NCBI GenBank assembly: GCA_035552275.1
Contig: DASZLR010000156.1
Coordinates: forward strand, 4,140-68,139
Origin: DASVLX01 sp035552275
GTDB taxonomy: Bacteria > Actinomycetota > Actinomycetes > Mycobacteriales > Pseudonocardiaceae
Reading direction: 5' to 3'
Length of the DNA stretch: 64,000 nucleotides
Part shown: one piece after another, positions 1 through 8,675 of the stretch
Numbering within the stretch: position 1 is the stretch's first letter
Layout: the number at the start of each line of letters is the position of its first letter
The notes under the pieces: model-generated
Told to the model about the DNA's origin: nothing
Database searches by the model: none
Seen by the model: only the letters and a program-made list of their open reading frames with translations
Translations under genes and position numbers: made by a program

Positions 1-835
1 CCACCATGGCTTCCTCGTCCCGGTCGCGGATGGCGTCCCGGATTCGGGCCTGCGCGCCGGACCAGCCGTGCAGCGCGAACAACCGGTCATACACCCGGGA
101 CGCGGCGTACTGCGCGACCGCGTAGGCGAGGCTGCGCCGGGCGGCTTCCTCGTCCTCGTCAACGGCGCAGATCAGGATGCCCAGCAGTGCGACGTCCGTG
201 TGTTCCCGGCCCGATTCGGCCAGTCCCACCGCCAATTCCGGCCGTACGACCTCCTTGACGTAGTGCGCGGTGAACATCGGATGACCGACCAGCCCGTCGG
301 CGACCTTGCCGGCGACGTGGATCATCTTTCGGTTGACGCCGGCCGTCCAGATCGGCAGTCGGGGCTGGACCGGCGGCGCGGTGTCCGAGGTCGGCCGCAG
401 GTGCAGCCGGTAGAACCGGCCGTCGTGGTCGACCGGCCCTTCGTGCAGCAGCCACAACTTCCGCAGGACGGTGACCAGTTCCTCCATCCGCGCCGCTGGC
501 GCTTCGCCGCTGACGCCGTGCCAGTCGGTCATCATCCGGGGCGTGCCGTTGCCGAGGCCGAGGATCAGCCGGCCCCCGGACAGTTCGTCCAGGTCGCGCG
601 CCTCCGCCGCCCACACCAGCGGGCTGCGGCCGACGCCATACGCGATGCTGCTGCCCAGCCGGACGCGCTCGGTCGCGCCGGCCAACACCGCCAGCGACAC
701 GGTGGCCGACCGGTTGTACAGCTCATTGGTCCAGACCGCGTCGAACCCGGCCCGCTCGGCCCGCACGGCGATGTCCGCCGCACGCCGGAACCGCTCGGGA
801 CCGGACCCGGCGCTCAACACGGTCAGCCCGTACAT
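1..835 (-). CDS. LLM-class F420-dependent oxidoreductase (C-terminus outside window)
   Basis: Reading from an ATG at 835 gives 278 residues with no stop before the window edge, so the C-terminus is missing. The fold is that of luciferase-like (TIM-barrel) flavin/F420 oxidoreductases: an N-terminal stretch with ERAGFDAVWTNE, a middle GGRLILGLGNG turn, and PIWTAGVNRKMIHVAGKVADG, which is typical of the coenzyme F420 group. An AGAGGA ribosome site precedes the ATG. It is the last visible gene of the operon that starts at 8587, 25 bp after the crotonase gene. Its family reduces or oxidises cyclic ketones, alcohols or enoyl groups using F420; the actual substrate is unknown. FMN instead of F420 cannot be excluded. 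Confidence 0.85.
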   Translation of the reverse strand, partial: MYGLTVLSAGSGPERFRRAADIAVRAERAGFDAVWTNELYNRSATVSLAVLAGATERVRLGSSIAYGVGRSPLVWAAEARDLDELSGGRLILGLGNGTPRMMTDWHGVSGEAPAARMEELVTVLRKLWLLHEGPVDHDGRFYRLHLRPTSDTAPPVQPRLPIWTAGVNRKMIHVAGKVADGLVGHPMFTAHYVKEVVRPELAVGLAESGREHTDVALLGILICAVDEDEEAARRSLAYAVAQYAASRVYDRLFALHGWSGAQARIRDAIRDRDEEAMV

Positions 836-860
836 GCCCGTTCCTCTCCGACCGGCCTGG

Positions 861-1634
861 CTAGGCGAACTTCGGCGGCCGCTTGGCCAGGAAGGCGGAA
901 ATGCCCTCGCGCGCCTCGCCGAAGGCGAACAGGTCCTGTTCCTGGGCCGCCTCGTAGGCGTGTCCGTCGGCGACCAGCAGGTCGTACGCGGCGTCCACGC
1001 TGCGGATCACCGCGCTCTGCGCGGGAAGCGACATCCCGACCAACTCGGCGGCGAGTTCCAGCGCGGCCTGCTCCGCCGAGCCGGCGGCCAGCCGGTCGAC
1101 CAGGCCGATCGCGTGGGCCTCGTCCGCTGGCACCTGCCGGGCGGTGAGCATGATGTCCAGCGCGCGGCCACGGCCGACCAGCCGGGGCAGCCGCTGGGTG
1201 CCACCGGCGCCGGGAATGAGGCCCAGTCTGACCTCTGGCAGCCCGAATTTCGCGTCCGGCCCGGCCACCCGCAGGGTGCAGGCCATCGCCAGTTCCAGGC
1301 CGCCGCCGAGGGCGAGACCGTCGACCGCGGCGATGGTGATCCGGTCCGGTGTGGCCAGTCGGTTCACGGTGGTCCGCAAGGCTTCGCCGTACGCGGCGAA
1401 CTCCTCGGTGTCCGCAGTGGACATCTGTTTGATGTCGGCGCCGGCGGCGAAGAAACCCGGAATCTCGGACGCGACGACGACGACCTTGACCCCGCCGGAC
1501 CGCTCGACCTCGTCCAACGCCGCGTTCAGGCCGTCGATGAGCGGCCGGCCCAGGGCGTTGGCGGGCGGACGCCGCAGCACCAGCACCCGGATACCGTCAC
1601 CGGCCGACCGCCAGCTGACCAGTTCGTCTGCCAT
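861..1634 (-). CDS. Enoyl-CoA hydratase/isomerase (crotonase), BadK-position
   Basis: A 257-residue crotonase. The oxyanion-hole turn reads AAGADI near residue 65, and both catalytic glutamates of true hydratases are present, in GGGLELA (about 112) and LPEVRLGL (about 133), followed by [15 protein letters not shown] lies just before the ATG. It sits directly downstream of badI- and badH-like genes, where known cyclohexanecarboxylate clusters place badK (cyclohex-1-ene-1-carboxyl-CoA hydratase), so hydration of a cyclic or linear enoyl-CoA is likely. Sequence alone does not separate BadK from a general beta-oxidation hydratase. Confidence 0.9.
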   Translation of the reverse strand: MADELVSWRSAGDGIRVLVLRRPPANALGRPLIDGLNAALDEVERSGGVKVVVVASEIPGFFAAGADIKQMSTADTEEFAAYGEALRTTVNRLATPDRITIAAVDGLALGGGLELAMACTLRVAGPDAKFGLPEVRLGLIPGAGGTQRLPRLVGRGRALDIMLTARQVPADEAHAIGLVDRLAAGSAEQAALELAAELVGMSLPAQSAVIRSVDAAYDLLVADGHAYEAAQEQDLFAFGEAREGISAFLAKRPPKFA

Positions 1635-1658
1635 CTCAAACCTCCAGAGTCGAGTTAT

Positions 1659-2495
1659 TCACGCGCGGCGCGGGAACCGGCCGAAGTCGGGGACGCGTTT
1701 CTCGCGGTAGGCGTCGCGGCCTTCTTGGGCCTCTTCGGAGCCGTAGAACAGCAGGTTCGCGTCGTGCGCGAGCTGCTGGATGCCGGCCAGGCCGTCCTCG
1801 GCGGCGTGGAAGCTGGCCTTCAGCAGCCGCAACGCGAACGGCGACAGCGCCAGCATCTCCCGGCACCAGGAGACCGTCTCGGATTCCAGTTCGGACAGTG
1901 GCACGACGGCGTTCACCAAGCCCATGTCCAGCGCCTGGCGGGCGTCGTACTGCCGGCACAGGAACCAGATCTCCTTGGCCCTACGCTCGCCGACCAGGTG
2001 GCTGAGCAGCCCCGCGCCGAACCCGCCGTCGAACGAGCCGACCCGTGGCCCGGTCTGCCCGAACCGCGCGTTGTCGGCGGCGATCGCCAGGTCGCAGACC
2101 AGTTGCAGGACCTGGCCGCCGCCGATCGCGTAGCCGGCGACCATCGCGACCACCGGCTTGGGCAGCCGGCGGATCCGCACCTGCAGGTCGGTGACATGAA
2201 ACCGGCCCGGTCGGCCCGGCTCGGTCTCGTAGCCCGTGTCGCCACGCACCCGCTGGTCGCCGCCGGAGCAGAACGCCTGATCGCCCTCGCCGGTCAGGAT
2301 GATCACGCCGATGTCGGGGTCCTCGCGGGACTGCTCCAAGGCGTCGGATATCTCGACCAGTGTCTGCGGCCGGAAGGCGTTGCGCACCTCCGGCCGGCAG
2401 ATGGTGATCTTCGCGATGCCGTCGCCGCTGTAGTCCAGCCGGATGTCGGCGTGGTTGCCAACCCGCGTCCAGTCCACTGTGGTCATACCGGCCAT
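1659..2495 (-). CDS. badI: BadI/MenB-like ring-cleaving beta-ketoacyl-CoA hydrolase
   Basis: A 278-residue crotonase of the MenB/BadI branch. Diagnostic signs are the [11 protein letters not shown] turn (about residue 75), [34 protein letters not shown], and the ending [12 protein letters not shown]. MenB makes the naphthoquinone ring; BadI uses the same chemistry in reverse, hydrolysing 2-ketocyclohexanecarboxyl-CoA to pimeloyl-CoA. The neighbouring badH-like gene argues for BadI. The ATG at 2495 shares a base with the badH stop (TGATG), so the two are translationally coupled; an ATG at 2486 is the alternative start. A MenB role cannot be ruled out from the sequence, but no other menaquinone gene is nearby. 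Confidence 0.83.
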   Translation of the reverse strand: MAGMTTVDWTRVGNHADIRLDYSGDGIAKITICRPEVRNAFRPQTLVEISDALEQSREDPDIGVIILTGEGDQAFCSGGDQRVRGDTGYETEPGRPGRFHVTDLQVRIRRLPKPVVAMVAGYAIGGGQVLQLVCDLAIAADNARFGQTGPRVGSFDGGFGAGLLSHLVGERRAKEIWFLCRQYDARQALDMGLVNAVVPLSELESETVSWCREMLALSPFALRLLKASFHAAEDGLAGIQQLAHDANLLFYGSEEAQEGRDAYREKRVPDFGRFPRRA

Positions 2496-3253
2496 CACGC
2501 CATCGTCAGGCCGCCGCTGACGGACAGGGTCTGGCCGGTGATGTACTCGGCGGCGTCGGAGGCGAAGAACGCCACGGCGGCGGCGACATCGGCGGGCTTG
2601 GCGAGCCGGCGCATCGGCACCGCGCGGACCATGCCGCCGATGACCTTTTCCGCGTCCTGGCCGGAGTTGTCGGCGAAGGCGCGCAGCGCCGGGGTGTCGG
2701 TCGGGCCGGGGCACACCGTGTTCACCGTGACGCCCTGGGTGGCCACCTCGCGGGCCAGCGTCTTGGTGAAGGCGATGATGCCGCCCTTGGCTCCCGAGTA
2801 GACCGCTTCCAGCGACGATCCGACCCGGCCGGCGTCGGAGCCGATGTTGACCACCCGACCGAAGCCGCGCTCGATCATCCCCGGCACCACGGCGTGGACG
2901 ACCCGCAGCGCGCCCTTGAAGTTGATGTCCAGGACGCGGTCCCAGAACTGCTCGGTGGTGTCCAGGAACGGCATGAAGTCGTCCCAGCCGGCGTTGTTGA
3001 CCACGACCTCGACCGGGCCGAGTTCCTCGGTCACCGACTTCAGCGCGGCCTGCAGCGACGCGGTGTCGGTGATGTCGGCGTGCACGGCGATGGCCCGGCC
3101 GCCGGCGGCGATGATCGACTGGGCGGTGGCCCGGCCGGCGTCCAGGTTGAGATCCGCGACGGCGACCTGGAAGTCCTGCTCGCCCAGGGTTTGCGCGATG
3201 CCGGCGCCGATGCCCTGCGCGCCACCGGTGACCAGCGCGACACGCTTGCTCAT
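2495..3253 (-). CDS. badH: BadH-like 2-hydroxycyclohexanecarboxyl-CoA dehydrogenase (SDR)
   Basis: A 252-residue classical short-chain dehydrogenase: TGGAQGIG cofactor loop at residues 9-16, NNAGW near 88, catalytic Ser in [17 protein letters not shown] (Tyr/Lys), then [10 protein letters not shown] and the C-terminal [10 protein letters not shown]. The NNAGWD, SDA-RVGSS and SVSGGLTM signatures are those I associate with BadH of Rhodopseudomonas, which oxidises the 2-hydroxy group so that BadI can open the ring. The ATG at 3253 has GGAGGA 5 nt upstream. The gene overlaps badI by one base, 40 bp after the lyase gene. General FabG-type activity is the fallback assignment. Confidence 0.85.
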   Translation of the reverse strand: MSKRVALVTGGAQGIGAGIAQTLGEQDFQVAVADLNLDAGRATAQSIIAAGGRAIAVHADITDTASLQAALKSVTEELGPVEVVVNNAGWDDFMPFLDTTEQFWDRVLDINFKGALRVVHAVVPGMIERGFGRVVNIGSDAGRVGSSLEAVYSGAKGGIIAFTKTLAREVATQGVTVNTVCPGPTDTPALRAFADNSGQDAEKVIGGMVRAVPMRRLAKPADVAAAVAFFASDAAEYITGQTLSVSGGLTMA

Positions 3254-3293
3254 GTGATCCTCCGAATTGGTTGTGCGGCTCAGGTTGTGAAGG

Positions 3294-4214
3294 TCAGGCG
3301 GGCAGGTGCCAGACGACCGGGCCGGCGATGATGGAGTGGCTGGTGAGCTTGCGGCCGAGCACCTGCTGGGCCTCCCGCGCCGCCTCGATCACGGTCGGCA
3401 GCGACAGCCCGGTGTCCACGCCCATCTCGTGGAACATGCTCACCAGGTCCTCGGTGGCGATGTTGCCGGTGGAACCGGGCGGCACCGGGCAGCCGCCGAG
3501 CTCGCCGAAGCTGGACTCGAAGCTCGCGCAGCCCACTTCCAGCGCGGCGAAGGCGTTGGCCAGGCCCTGGCCGCGGGTGTTGTGGAAGTGCGCGGTGACC
3601 TCGACGCCGGCCAGCCGGTCCAGCGCGGCGGTGAAGAACTCCGTCACGTAGGCGGGGTTGGCCATGCCGGTGGTGTCGCCGAAGCCGATCTCGGTCGCGC
3701 CGGCCTCGGCGAACCGCTGCGCGAGATCCAGCACCCGGTTCAGCTCGACCTTGCCCTCGTACGGGCAGCCGAACGAGGTGGCGATCACCGCGGCGCAGCT
3801 CAGGCCCTCGGCGGTGATCCGCTTCGCCATCACGTCGTTGTCGGCCATGGTCTCGGCCACGGTGCGGTTGACGTTCTTCTTGTTGTGCGTCTCCGAGGCG
3901 GACACGAAGATCGCCGCCTCGTGGAACCTGTCCCGCACCGCCAGCGCGTTGTCCAGGCCCTTGCTGTTCGGGATGAGCACCATCAGTCGCACGTCGTCCG
4001 GCACGTCGATCCGGTTCAGCACCTCGACGCCGTCGGCGAGCTGCGGAATGACGTCGGGGCGCACGAAACTGGCGACCTCGATGCGCTTCAACCCGGACCG
4101 GCCGAGCGCGTTGATCAGCCGGATCTTGTCGTCGGTGGGAATGCGCTCGGGTTCGTTCTGGAATCCGTCGCGCGGCCCCACTTCCCGGATGTGCACCCGC
4201 TGTGGTCGGCTCAC
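3294..4214 (-). CDS. HMG-CoA lyase-like carbon-carbon lyase
   Basis: A 306-residue HMGL/DRE-TIM barrel protein. It has EVGPRDGFQNE at residues 11-21 (catalytic Arg, metal Asp), IEVASFVRPDVIPQLAD, the metal histidines in AHFHNTRGQGLAN (about 205), and the catalytic-loop Cys in GGCPVPPGSTGNIATED. The family cleaves 3-hydroxy-3-methylglutaryl-CoA to acetyl-CoA and acetoacetate; paralogues in catabolic clusters act on related tertiary 3-hydroxyacyl-CoAs. The GTG at 4214 overlaps the CoA-transferase stop (GTGA). Its presence beside badHI hints that the ring substrate carries a methyl or alkyl branch that ordinary beta-oxidation cannot pass. True leucine-pathway HMG-CoA lyase is possible, but no leucine genes are visible. 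Confidence 0.87.
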   Translation of the reverse strand: MSRPQRVHIREVGPRDGFQNEPERIPTDDKIRLINALGRSGLKRIEVASFVRPDVIPQLADGVEVLNRIDVPDDVRLMVLIPNSKGLDNALAVRDRFHEAAIFVSASETHNKKNVNRTVAETMADNDVMAKRITAEGLSCAAVIATSFGCPYEGKVELNRVLDLAQRFAEAGATEIGFGDTTGMANPAYVTEFFTAALDRLAGVEVTAHFHNTRGQGLANAFAALEVGCASFESSFGELGGCPVPPGSTGNIATEDLVSMFHEMGVDTGLSLPTVIEAAREAQQVLGRKLTSHSIIAGPVVWHLPA

Positions 4215-5467
4215 GACCCCGCTCCTCTCGTCAGTGCCTCTCGGTGCAGTGCTTCGCGGTGCAGTGCTTCCCGGTGTTGGGGCGCGGCCACCTCGATCAG
4301 CCGCCGAGCCCGTTCGGGCAGATCGCAGCCGCGCAGGTGGGCCGCACCGTGCTCGGTGACCACCACGTCCACATCGGACCGTGCGGTGGTGACGACCCCG
4401 CCGCCGTGCAGCGTCGGGACGATGGCCGAGTGCGCGCCGGACGCGGCCCGCACCGTGATGATGGACCGGGCTCCGGTCAGCGCCGCCGCCCGGGAGAAGT
4501 CCACCTGTCCGCCGACCGCTCCAATGTAGACACCACGGCGGACTTCGGCGCCGACCTGGCCGGTGAGGTCGACCTCGATGGCCGAGTTGATCGACACCAG
4601 GGAACGCAGTCGGGACAGAATGTGTGGAGCATGGGTGTAGCTCGCCGGACGGAACAACACCGGAAGCTCGTCCAGCCGGTCGTAGAGTTCGGCGCTGCCC
4701 AGCGCGGTTCCGGTGACGATCGTCCCGGGGTCGATCTCCTTGTGAGCGCCGGTGAGCACGCCCTTCTCGACCAGGCGCAGCACGCCGTCGGAGATCATTC
4801 CGGAGTGGAAGCCGAGATCCTCGTGCTCGGTCAGCCGATCCAGCACCGCCGAGGGCAGCGAGCCGACTCCCATCTGCAGGGTGTCGCCGTCCTCGATCAG
4901 CTCGGCGACGTTGGCCGCGATGGCGAGCTCGGCGTCGTCGGCCGGGCGGACCGGCGCCTCATGCAGCGGACGGTCGGTCTCGATCACGGCGGCGAACCGG
5001 GGCAGCGGAATGCGCGGAGTGCCGACGGTTGCCGGCATCCGCTGGTTGATCTCGGCGATGAGCACTGGAGTGTGCTCGACGGCGTCGGCGGCGTAGTCGA
5101 CGCCGACGCCCAGCGAGCAGTATCCGTCGGCGTCCGGTGGCGACACCTGGACGAAGCCGACGTCGGCCGGCAGCCGGCGTTCGGCGAACAGCCGGGGCAG
5201 CGCGGAATAGTGGCAGGGCAACACTTCCAGCCGGCCGGCCCGGCTGAGCGCGCGCAGTTCGCCGAGCGCGCCGTAGGACACCAGGGACAGTTGCTCGGGC
5301 AGGTGGCGGGTCAGCCGCTCGTCCCAGGTGAGCCCGCAGAACGCCCGATGTGGACCCAGTTCCTCGATCTGGTCGAGCAGGGCGTGCACCAGCGGGGTCG
5401 GCTCGCCGCTGCCCTGGGACCACCAGATCCCGGCGCCCGGTGCGATGTGCCGCCCGAGCTGGATCAC
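4211..5467 (-). CDS. Acetyl-CoA hydrolase / 4-hydroxybutyrate CoA-transferase family
   Basis: 418 residues from a GTG at 5467 that overlaps the thiolase TGA (GTGA); a much longer open frame upstream only shadows the thiolase gene. Family marks are QVSPPDADGYCSLG, LQMGVGSLPSAV, the SINSAIEVDLTGQVGAE segment with the catalytic glutamate, and TEHGAAHLRG near the C-terminus. It should move CoA between acetyl- or acetoacetyl-CoA and an acid, or hydrolyse the thioester, which would activate an incoming acid or deal with the acetoacetate released by the neighbouring lyase. The last ~25 residues carry HREAL three times in tandem, from a 15-bp repeat in the DNA. Confidence 0.87.
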   Translation of the reverse strand: MIQLGRHIAPGAGIWWSQGSGEPTPLVHALLDQIEELGPHRAFCGLTWDERLTRHLPEQLSLVSYGALGELRALSRAGRLEVLPCHYSALPRLFAERRLPADVGFVQVSPPDADGYCSLGVGVDYAADAVEHTPVLIAEINQRMPATVGTPRIPLPRFAAVIETDRPLHEAPVRPADDAELAIAANVAELIEDGDTLQMGVGSLPSAVLDRLTEHEDLGFHSGMISDGVLRLVEKGVLTGAHKEIDPGTIVTGTALGSAELYDRLDELPVLFRPASYTHAPHILSRLRSLVSINSAIEVDLTGQVGAEVRRGVYIGAVGGQVDFSRAAALTGARSIITVRAASGAHSAIVPTLHGGGVVTTARSDVDVVVTEHGAAHLRGCDLPERARRLIEVAAPQHREALHREALHREALTRGAGS

Positions 5468-6666
5468 GGGTCCAGCCGTTGGATGAGAGTGGCGGTGCCC
5501 AGCCCGCCGCCGCAGCACATGGTGACCAGGCCGAGTTCGGCGTCCCGGCGTTCCAGCTCGGCCAGGATGGTGGCCATCAGCCGGGAGCCGGTCGCGCCGA
5601 CCGGATGGCCGAGCGCGATCGCGCCGCCGTTGACGTTGACCCGGTCCATGTCCGGCTTGAGTTCGCGTTCCCAGGCCAGCACCACGGAGCTGAACGCCTC
5701 GTTGATCTCGACCAGGTCGATGTCGTTCATGGTCAGCCCGGTGCGGTCGAGCAGCTTCCGGGTGGCCGGGATGGGCCCGGTGAGCATGATGATCGGGTCG
5801 ACCCCGACCGTGGTCTGGTCGATGATGCGGGCGCGCGGCCGCAGTCCGTGCCGCTGCGCCGCTTCGCGGGACGCGAGCAGCACGGTCGCGGCGCCGTCGG
5901 AGATCGGCGACGAGCTGCCGGCGGTGATCCGGCCGTTCTCCTTGCGGAAGGCGGGTTTGAGGCCGCCGAGGGTCGCCAGGTCGGTGCCGGGCCGGATGCT
6001 CTGGTCGGCGTGCCGGGTCTCGCCGTCCAGCTCGAAGGGCACCATCTCGGCGTCGAATCGCCTGTCCGCCACGGCTTCCACGGCCAGCCGGTGCGAGCGG
6101 ACCGCGAACTCGTCCATCTCGGTGCGGCTGATCCGCCACCGGTCCGCGATCAGCTCGGCGCTTTCGCCCTGGTGCACGAAGGCGTACCGGTCGCGCAACT
6201 CCGCCGGCCACGGGTCGCCGTACAGCTCGGAGATCGTGCCCGGCGAGTCGATCGGCACGTGCCCCATGTGCTCGACGCCGCCGGCGATGACCAGGTCGTG
6301 CGTGCCGGTGCCGATCAGTCCGGCGCCCAGCTCGATCGCGGTCTGCGCCGAGCCGCAGCGCCGGTCCAGGGTCACCGCCGGCACCTCGGGCGGATAGCCG
6401 GCCTGCAGCCAGGCGTTGCGGCCGATGTTGCGGGACTGCTCGCCGAACGGCGCGGTGCAGCCGATCACCAGGTCCTCGACCTCGCCCGGCTTGATGCCCG
6501 TGCGGCCGATCAGCTCGGCGTAGCAGGCGGCGAGCAGGGCGTTCGGGTGGGTGTCGCGGTACCAGCCGCGCTCCGGGTGGGACTTGCCGATCGGCGTGCG
6601 CACCGCCTCGACCAGCAGCACCTCGCGGGCCGCGTCGAGGAACGGGCTGCGAATCGTGGTGGCCAC
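5464..6666 (-). CDS. Thiolase (acetyl-CoA C-acyltransferase)
   Basis: 400 residues. The nucleophilic cysteine lies in DRRCGSAQTAIE (about 89), the His motif is NVNGGAIALGHPVGATGSR near 345, and the second Cys is in MCCGGGLGTATLIQR at the end; the central VEINEAFSS loop is also present. It performs the last, thiolytic step of beta-oxidation, removing acetyl-CoA. The start is a GTG placed directly after the stop of the SDR gene (TGAGTG), so translation is coupled. It would process pimeloyl-CoA-type products made by the BadHI-like enzymes downstream. Confidence 0.94.
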   Translation of the reverse strand: MATTIRSPFLDAAREVLLVEAVRTPIGKSHPERGWYRDTHPNALLAACYAELIGRTGIKPGEVEDLVIGCTAPFGEQSRNIGRNAWLQAGYPPEVPAVTLDRRCGSAQTAIELGAGLIGTGTHDLVIAGGVEHMGHVPIDSPGTISELYGDPWPAELRDRYAFVHQGESAELIADRWRISRTEMDEFAVRSHRLAVEAVADRRFDAEMVPFELDGETRHADQSIRPGTDLATLGGLKPAFRKENGRITAGSSSPISDGAATVLLASREAAQRHGLRPRARIIDQTTVGVDPIIMLTGPIPATRKLLDRTGLTMNDIDLVEINEAFSSVVLAWERELKPDMDRVNVNGGAIALGHPVGATGSRLMATILAELERRDAELGLVTMCCGGGLGTATLIQRLDP

Positions 6667-7407
6667 TCACATCACCGTCCCGCCGTCGACCGGCAGCACC
6701 TGGCCGGTGATGTAGCCGGCCGCGTCGGAGGCCAGGAACACGAAACTGCCGGCGATTTCCTGGGGCTCGGCCCAGCGGCCCAGGGGGATGCGCGCCAGGG
6801 TCTTCTGGGCGAGCTTCTCGTTGGCCCGGATGTTCTCCGTCATCGGCGTGGCGGCCAGCGGTGCGAGCGCGTTGACGGTGACCTGCCGGCGGGCCAGTTC
6901 CCTGGCCAGCGACTTGGTCAGGCCGATGATGCCGGCCTTCGCCGCGCCGTAATTTGCCTGCCCGATGGTGCCCTGCAGGCCGGCGGCCGAGGTCACGTTG
7001 ATGATCCGACCGGTGCCGTCGGCGGGCAGATACGGCAGAACCGCCTGGCTGCACACGAAGCTGCCGACCAGGTGGATGTCCAGGACGCGGCGGAACGCCT
7101 CTTCGGTGAGGTCGGGGAACATCGCCGGGGCGATCGCGCCGGCGTTGTTGACCAGGATGTGCAGCTTGCCGCCGGCCAGGGTCGCCGCCCGCTGCGCCGC
7201 TTCGTCGGCCGCCGCGCGGTCCCGCACGTCCAGCGCGCTGTACTCGGCCTTGCCGCCGATGCGTTCGGCGGTGGCCTTCGCCGCCTGCTCGTCAATGTCG
7301 GTGACCAGCACCGCCGCTCCGGCTTCGGCGAAGGCCGTGGCGACCGCGGCGCCGATGCCGCTGCCCGCACCGGTCACCAGCGCGGACCGTCCGTCCAATC
7401 GAAACAT
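6667..7407 (-). CDS. SDR, probable 3-hydroxyacyl-CoA dehydrogenase (FabG-like)
   Basis: 246 residues from the ATG at 7407, chosen because AGGAG sits 6 nt before it; an upstream in-frame ATG at 7449 would run into the preceding gene. It has a complete SDR catalytic set: TGAGSGIG, NNAGA, Ser in NVTSAAG, YGAAK, and the ending TGQVLPVDGG. In this operon, between an acyl-CoA dehydrogenase and a thiolase, oxidation of a 3-hydroxyacyl-CoA is the natural role, standing in for a FadB-type dehydrogenase. It is distinct from the BadH-like SDR at 2495. Confidence 0.88.
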   Translation of the reverse strand: MFRLDGRSALVTGAGSGIGAAVATAFAEAGAAVLVTDIDEQAAKATAERIGGKAEYSALDVRDRAAADEAAQRAATLAGGKLHILVNNAGAIAPAMFPDLTEEAFRRVLDIHLVGSFVCSQAVLPYLPADGTGRIINVTSAAGLQGTIGQANYGAAKAGIIGLTKSLARELARRQVTVNALAPLAATPMTENIRANEKLAQKTLARIPLGRWAEPQEIAGSFVFLASDAAGYITGQVLPVDGGTVM

Positions 7408-7420
7408 CAGCAGCTCCTGG

Positions 7421-8587
7421 TCAGTAACTCCGGGGAAGGCCGAGAACATGCGAGCCGAGGTAGTTGAGCACCATCTCCTGGCTCAGCGGGGCGATCTTGA
7501 GTAGCCGGGCTTCGCGGAAGTACCGCGCCACGTGGTATTCCTCCGAGTAGCCCATCCCGCCGTGGGTCTGCAGCGCGCGGTCGGCGGCCTGGAAACCGGC
7601 GTCGGCGCACAGGTATTTCGCGGTGTTCGCCTCGCGGCCGCACGGCTTGCCCCGGTCGTAGAGCCAGGTTGCCTTGCGCAAGGCCAGTTCCGCCGCGTCC
7701 AGTCGGGCCAGCGAGTCGGCCAGCGGGAACTGGAGGCCCTGGTTCATCCCGATCGGGCGGCCGAACACCTCGCGCTCGTTGCCGTACCGCACCGCCCGGC
7801 GCAGCGCGGCGCGGCCGAGTCCCAGCGCCTCGGCGGCCACCAGCATCCGCTCGGGGTTGAGGCCGTCGAGGATGTACCTGAAGCCCTGGCCTTCCTCCCC
7901 GACCCGGTCCTCGACCGGAATCCGCAGGTCGTCGATGAAGAGCTCGTTCGAGGTGACCGCGTTGCGACCCATCTTGCGGATCGGCCGAATGTCCACTCTG
8001 GACCGGTCAAGGTCGGTGAGGAACAGGGTCAGCCCGTCGGTCTTCTTCGCGGCGTCCTCGAACTTCGTGGTCCTGGTGAGCAGCAGGACCTTCTCCGACT
8101 CCTGGGCCTTGGAGATCCACACCTTCCGCCCGTTGACGACGTAGTGGTCCCCGTCACGGCGGGCGAACGTGGTGATCCGGGTGGTGTCCAGGCCGGCTCC
8201 GGGCTCGGTGACCCCGAAGCACACGTGCAGGTCGCCGTTGACGATGCGCGGCAGTGTGCGCTTCTTGAGTTCCTCGGAGCCGTGCACGATCACCGGGTGC
8301 ATGCCGAAGATCGACAGGTGCATGGAGCTGGCCGCGTTCATGCCGCCGCCGGATGCGGACACTTCTTCCAGCAGCAGCGCGGCTTCGGTGATGCCGAACC
8401 CGTGGCCGCCGTACTCCTCCGGGGTGGTGATGCCCAGCCAGCCGCCCTTGGCGAAGGCGTCGTAGAACTCGGCGGGGAACTCGTGGGCCTGGTCCTTGTC
8501 GAGCCAGTACTCGTCATCGAACTTGCCCGCCAGTTCGGCCACCGCCTTGCGGATGGTGGCCTGGTCCTCGGTCAGTTCAAAGTCCAC
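7421..8587 (-). CDS. Acyl-CoA dehydrogenase, first gene of the ring-degradation operon
   Basis: 388 residues from a GTG at 8587 with GGAGAA 7 nt upstream, beginning VDFELTEDQ as this family usually does. Conserved parts: CFGVTEPGAGLDTTRI (flavin and substrate), VVNGRKVWIS, RMLVAAEALGLGRAALRRAV, QTHGGMGYSEEYHVARYFREAR, and a glutamate in IAPLSQEMVLNYL at the usual catalytic-base position. It should make the alpha,beta double bond in an acyl-CoA; given badHI in the same operon, a cyclohexanecarboxyl-CoA-type substrate (AliB role) is plausible. It is separated by 13 bp from the next gene and led by the operator-like box at 8623-8654. Confidence 0.92.
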   Translation of the reverse strand: MDFELTEDQATIRKAVAELAGKFDDEYWLDKDQAHEFPAEFYDAFAKGGWLGITTPEEYGGHGFGITEAALLLEEVSASGGGMNAASSMHLSIFGMHPVIVHGSEELKKRTLPRIVNGDLHVCFGVTEPGAGLDTTRITTFARRDGDHYVVNGRKVWISKAQESEKVLLLTRTTKFEDAAKKTDGLTLFLTDLDRSRVDIRPIRKMGRNAVTSNELFIDDLRIPVEDRVGEEGQGFRYILDGLNPERMLVAAEALGLGRAALRRAVRYGNEREVFGRPIGMNQGLQFPLADSLARLDAAELALRKATWLYDRGKPCGREANTAKYLCADAGFQAADRALQTHGGMGYSEEYHVARYFREARLLKIAPLSQEMVLNYLGSHVLGLPRSY

Positions 8588-8622
8588 AGCAGTTCTCCGA
8601 CACTCGATCCGGCTCACGTCGA

Positions 8623-8654
8623 TTTGGTCTAACCATATCAAATGGATGACCAAA
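8623..8654. promoter_or_regulatory. Operator-like GGTCTAACC box upstream of the ring-degradation operon
   Basis: GGTCTAACC at 8626-8634 is a GGT-N3-ACC palindrome of the kind bound by FadR-group GntR regulators. A wider inverted repeat, TTTGGTC (8623-8629) and GACCAAA (8648-8654), surrounds it. It lies 36-67 bp upstream of the GTG at 8587, where a promoter is expected. Closely related boxes precede four other transcription units in this window. Confidence 0.5.
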
Positions 8655-8675
8655 TGGACAGCATGGCGGCCAGGG

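Noticed and set aside
1659..2495. MenB (naphthoate synthase) of menaquinone synthesis
   Set aside because: The MenB-like motifs are also those of BadI; the coupled badH-like gene and absence of men genes favour BadI, though not absolutely.
4202..6397. Long plus-strand open frames antisense to the 1-8587 operon
   Set aside because: They are Arg/Pro/Gly-rich without any domain pattern and arise from high GC; the minus-strand genes carry catalytic motifs.
5468..7054. A 947-codon open frame that would extend the CoA-transferase far upstream
   Set aside because: Beyond 5467 it is simply the reverse-frame shadow of the thiolase and SDR genes; the transferase begins at a GTG overlapping the thiolase stop.
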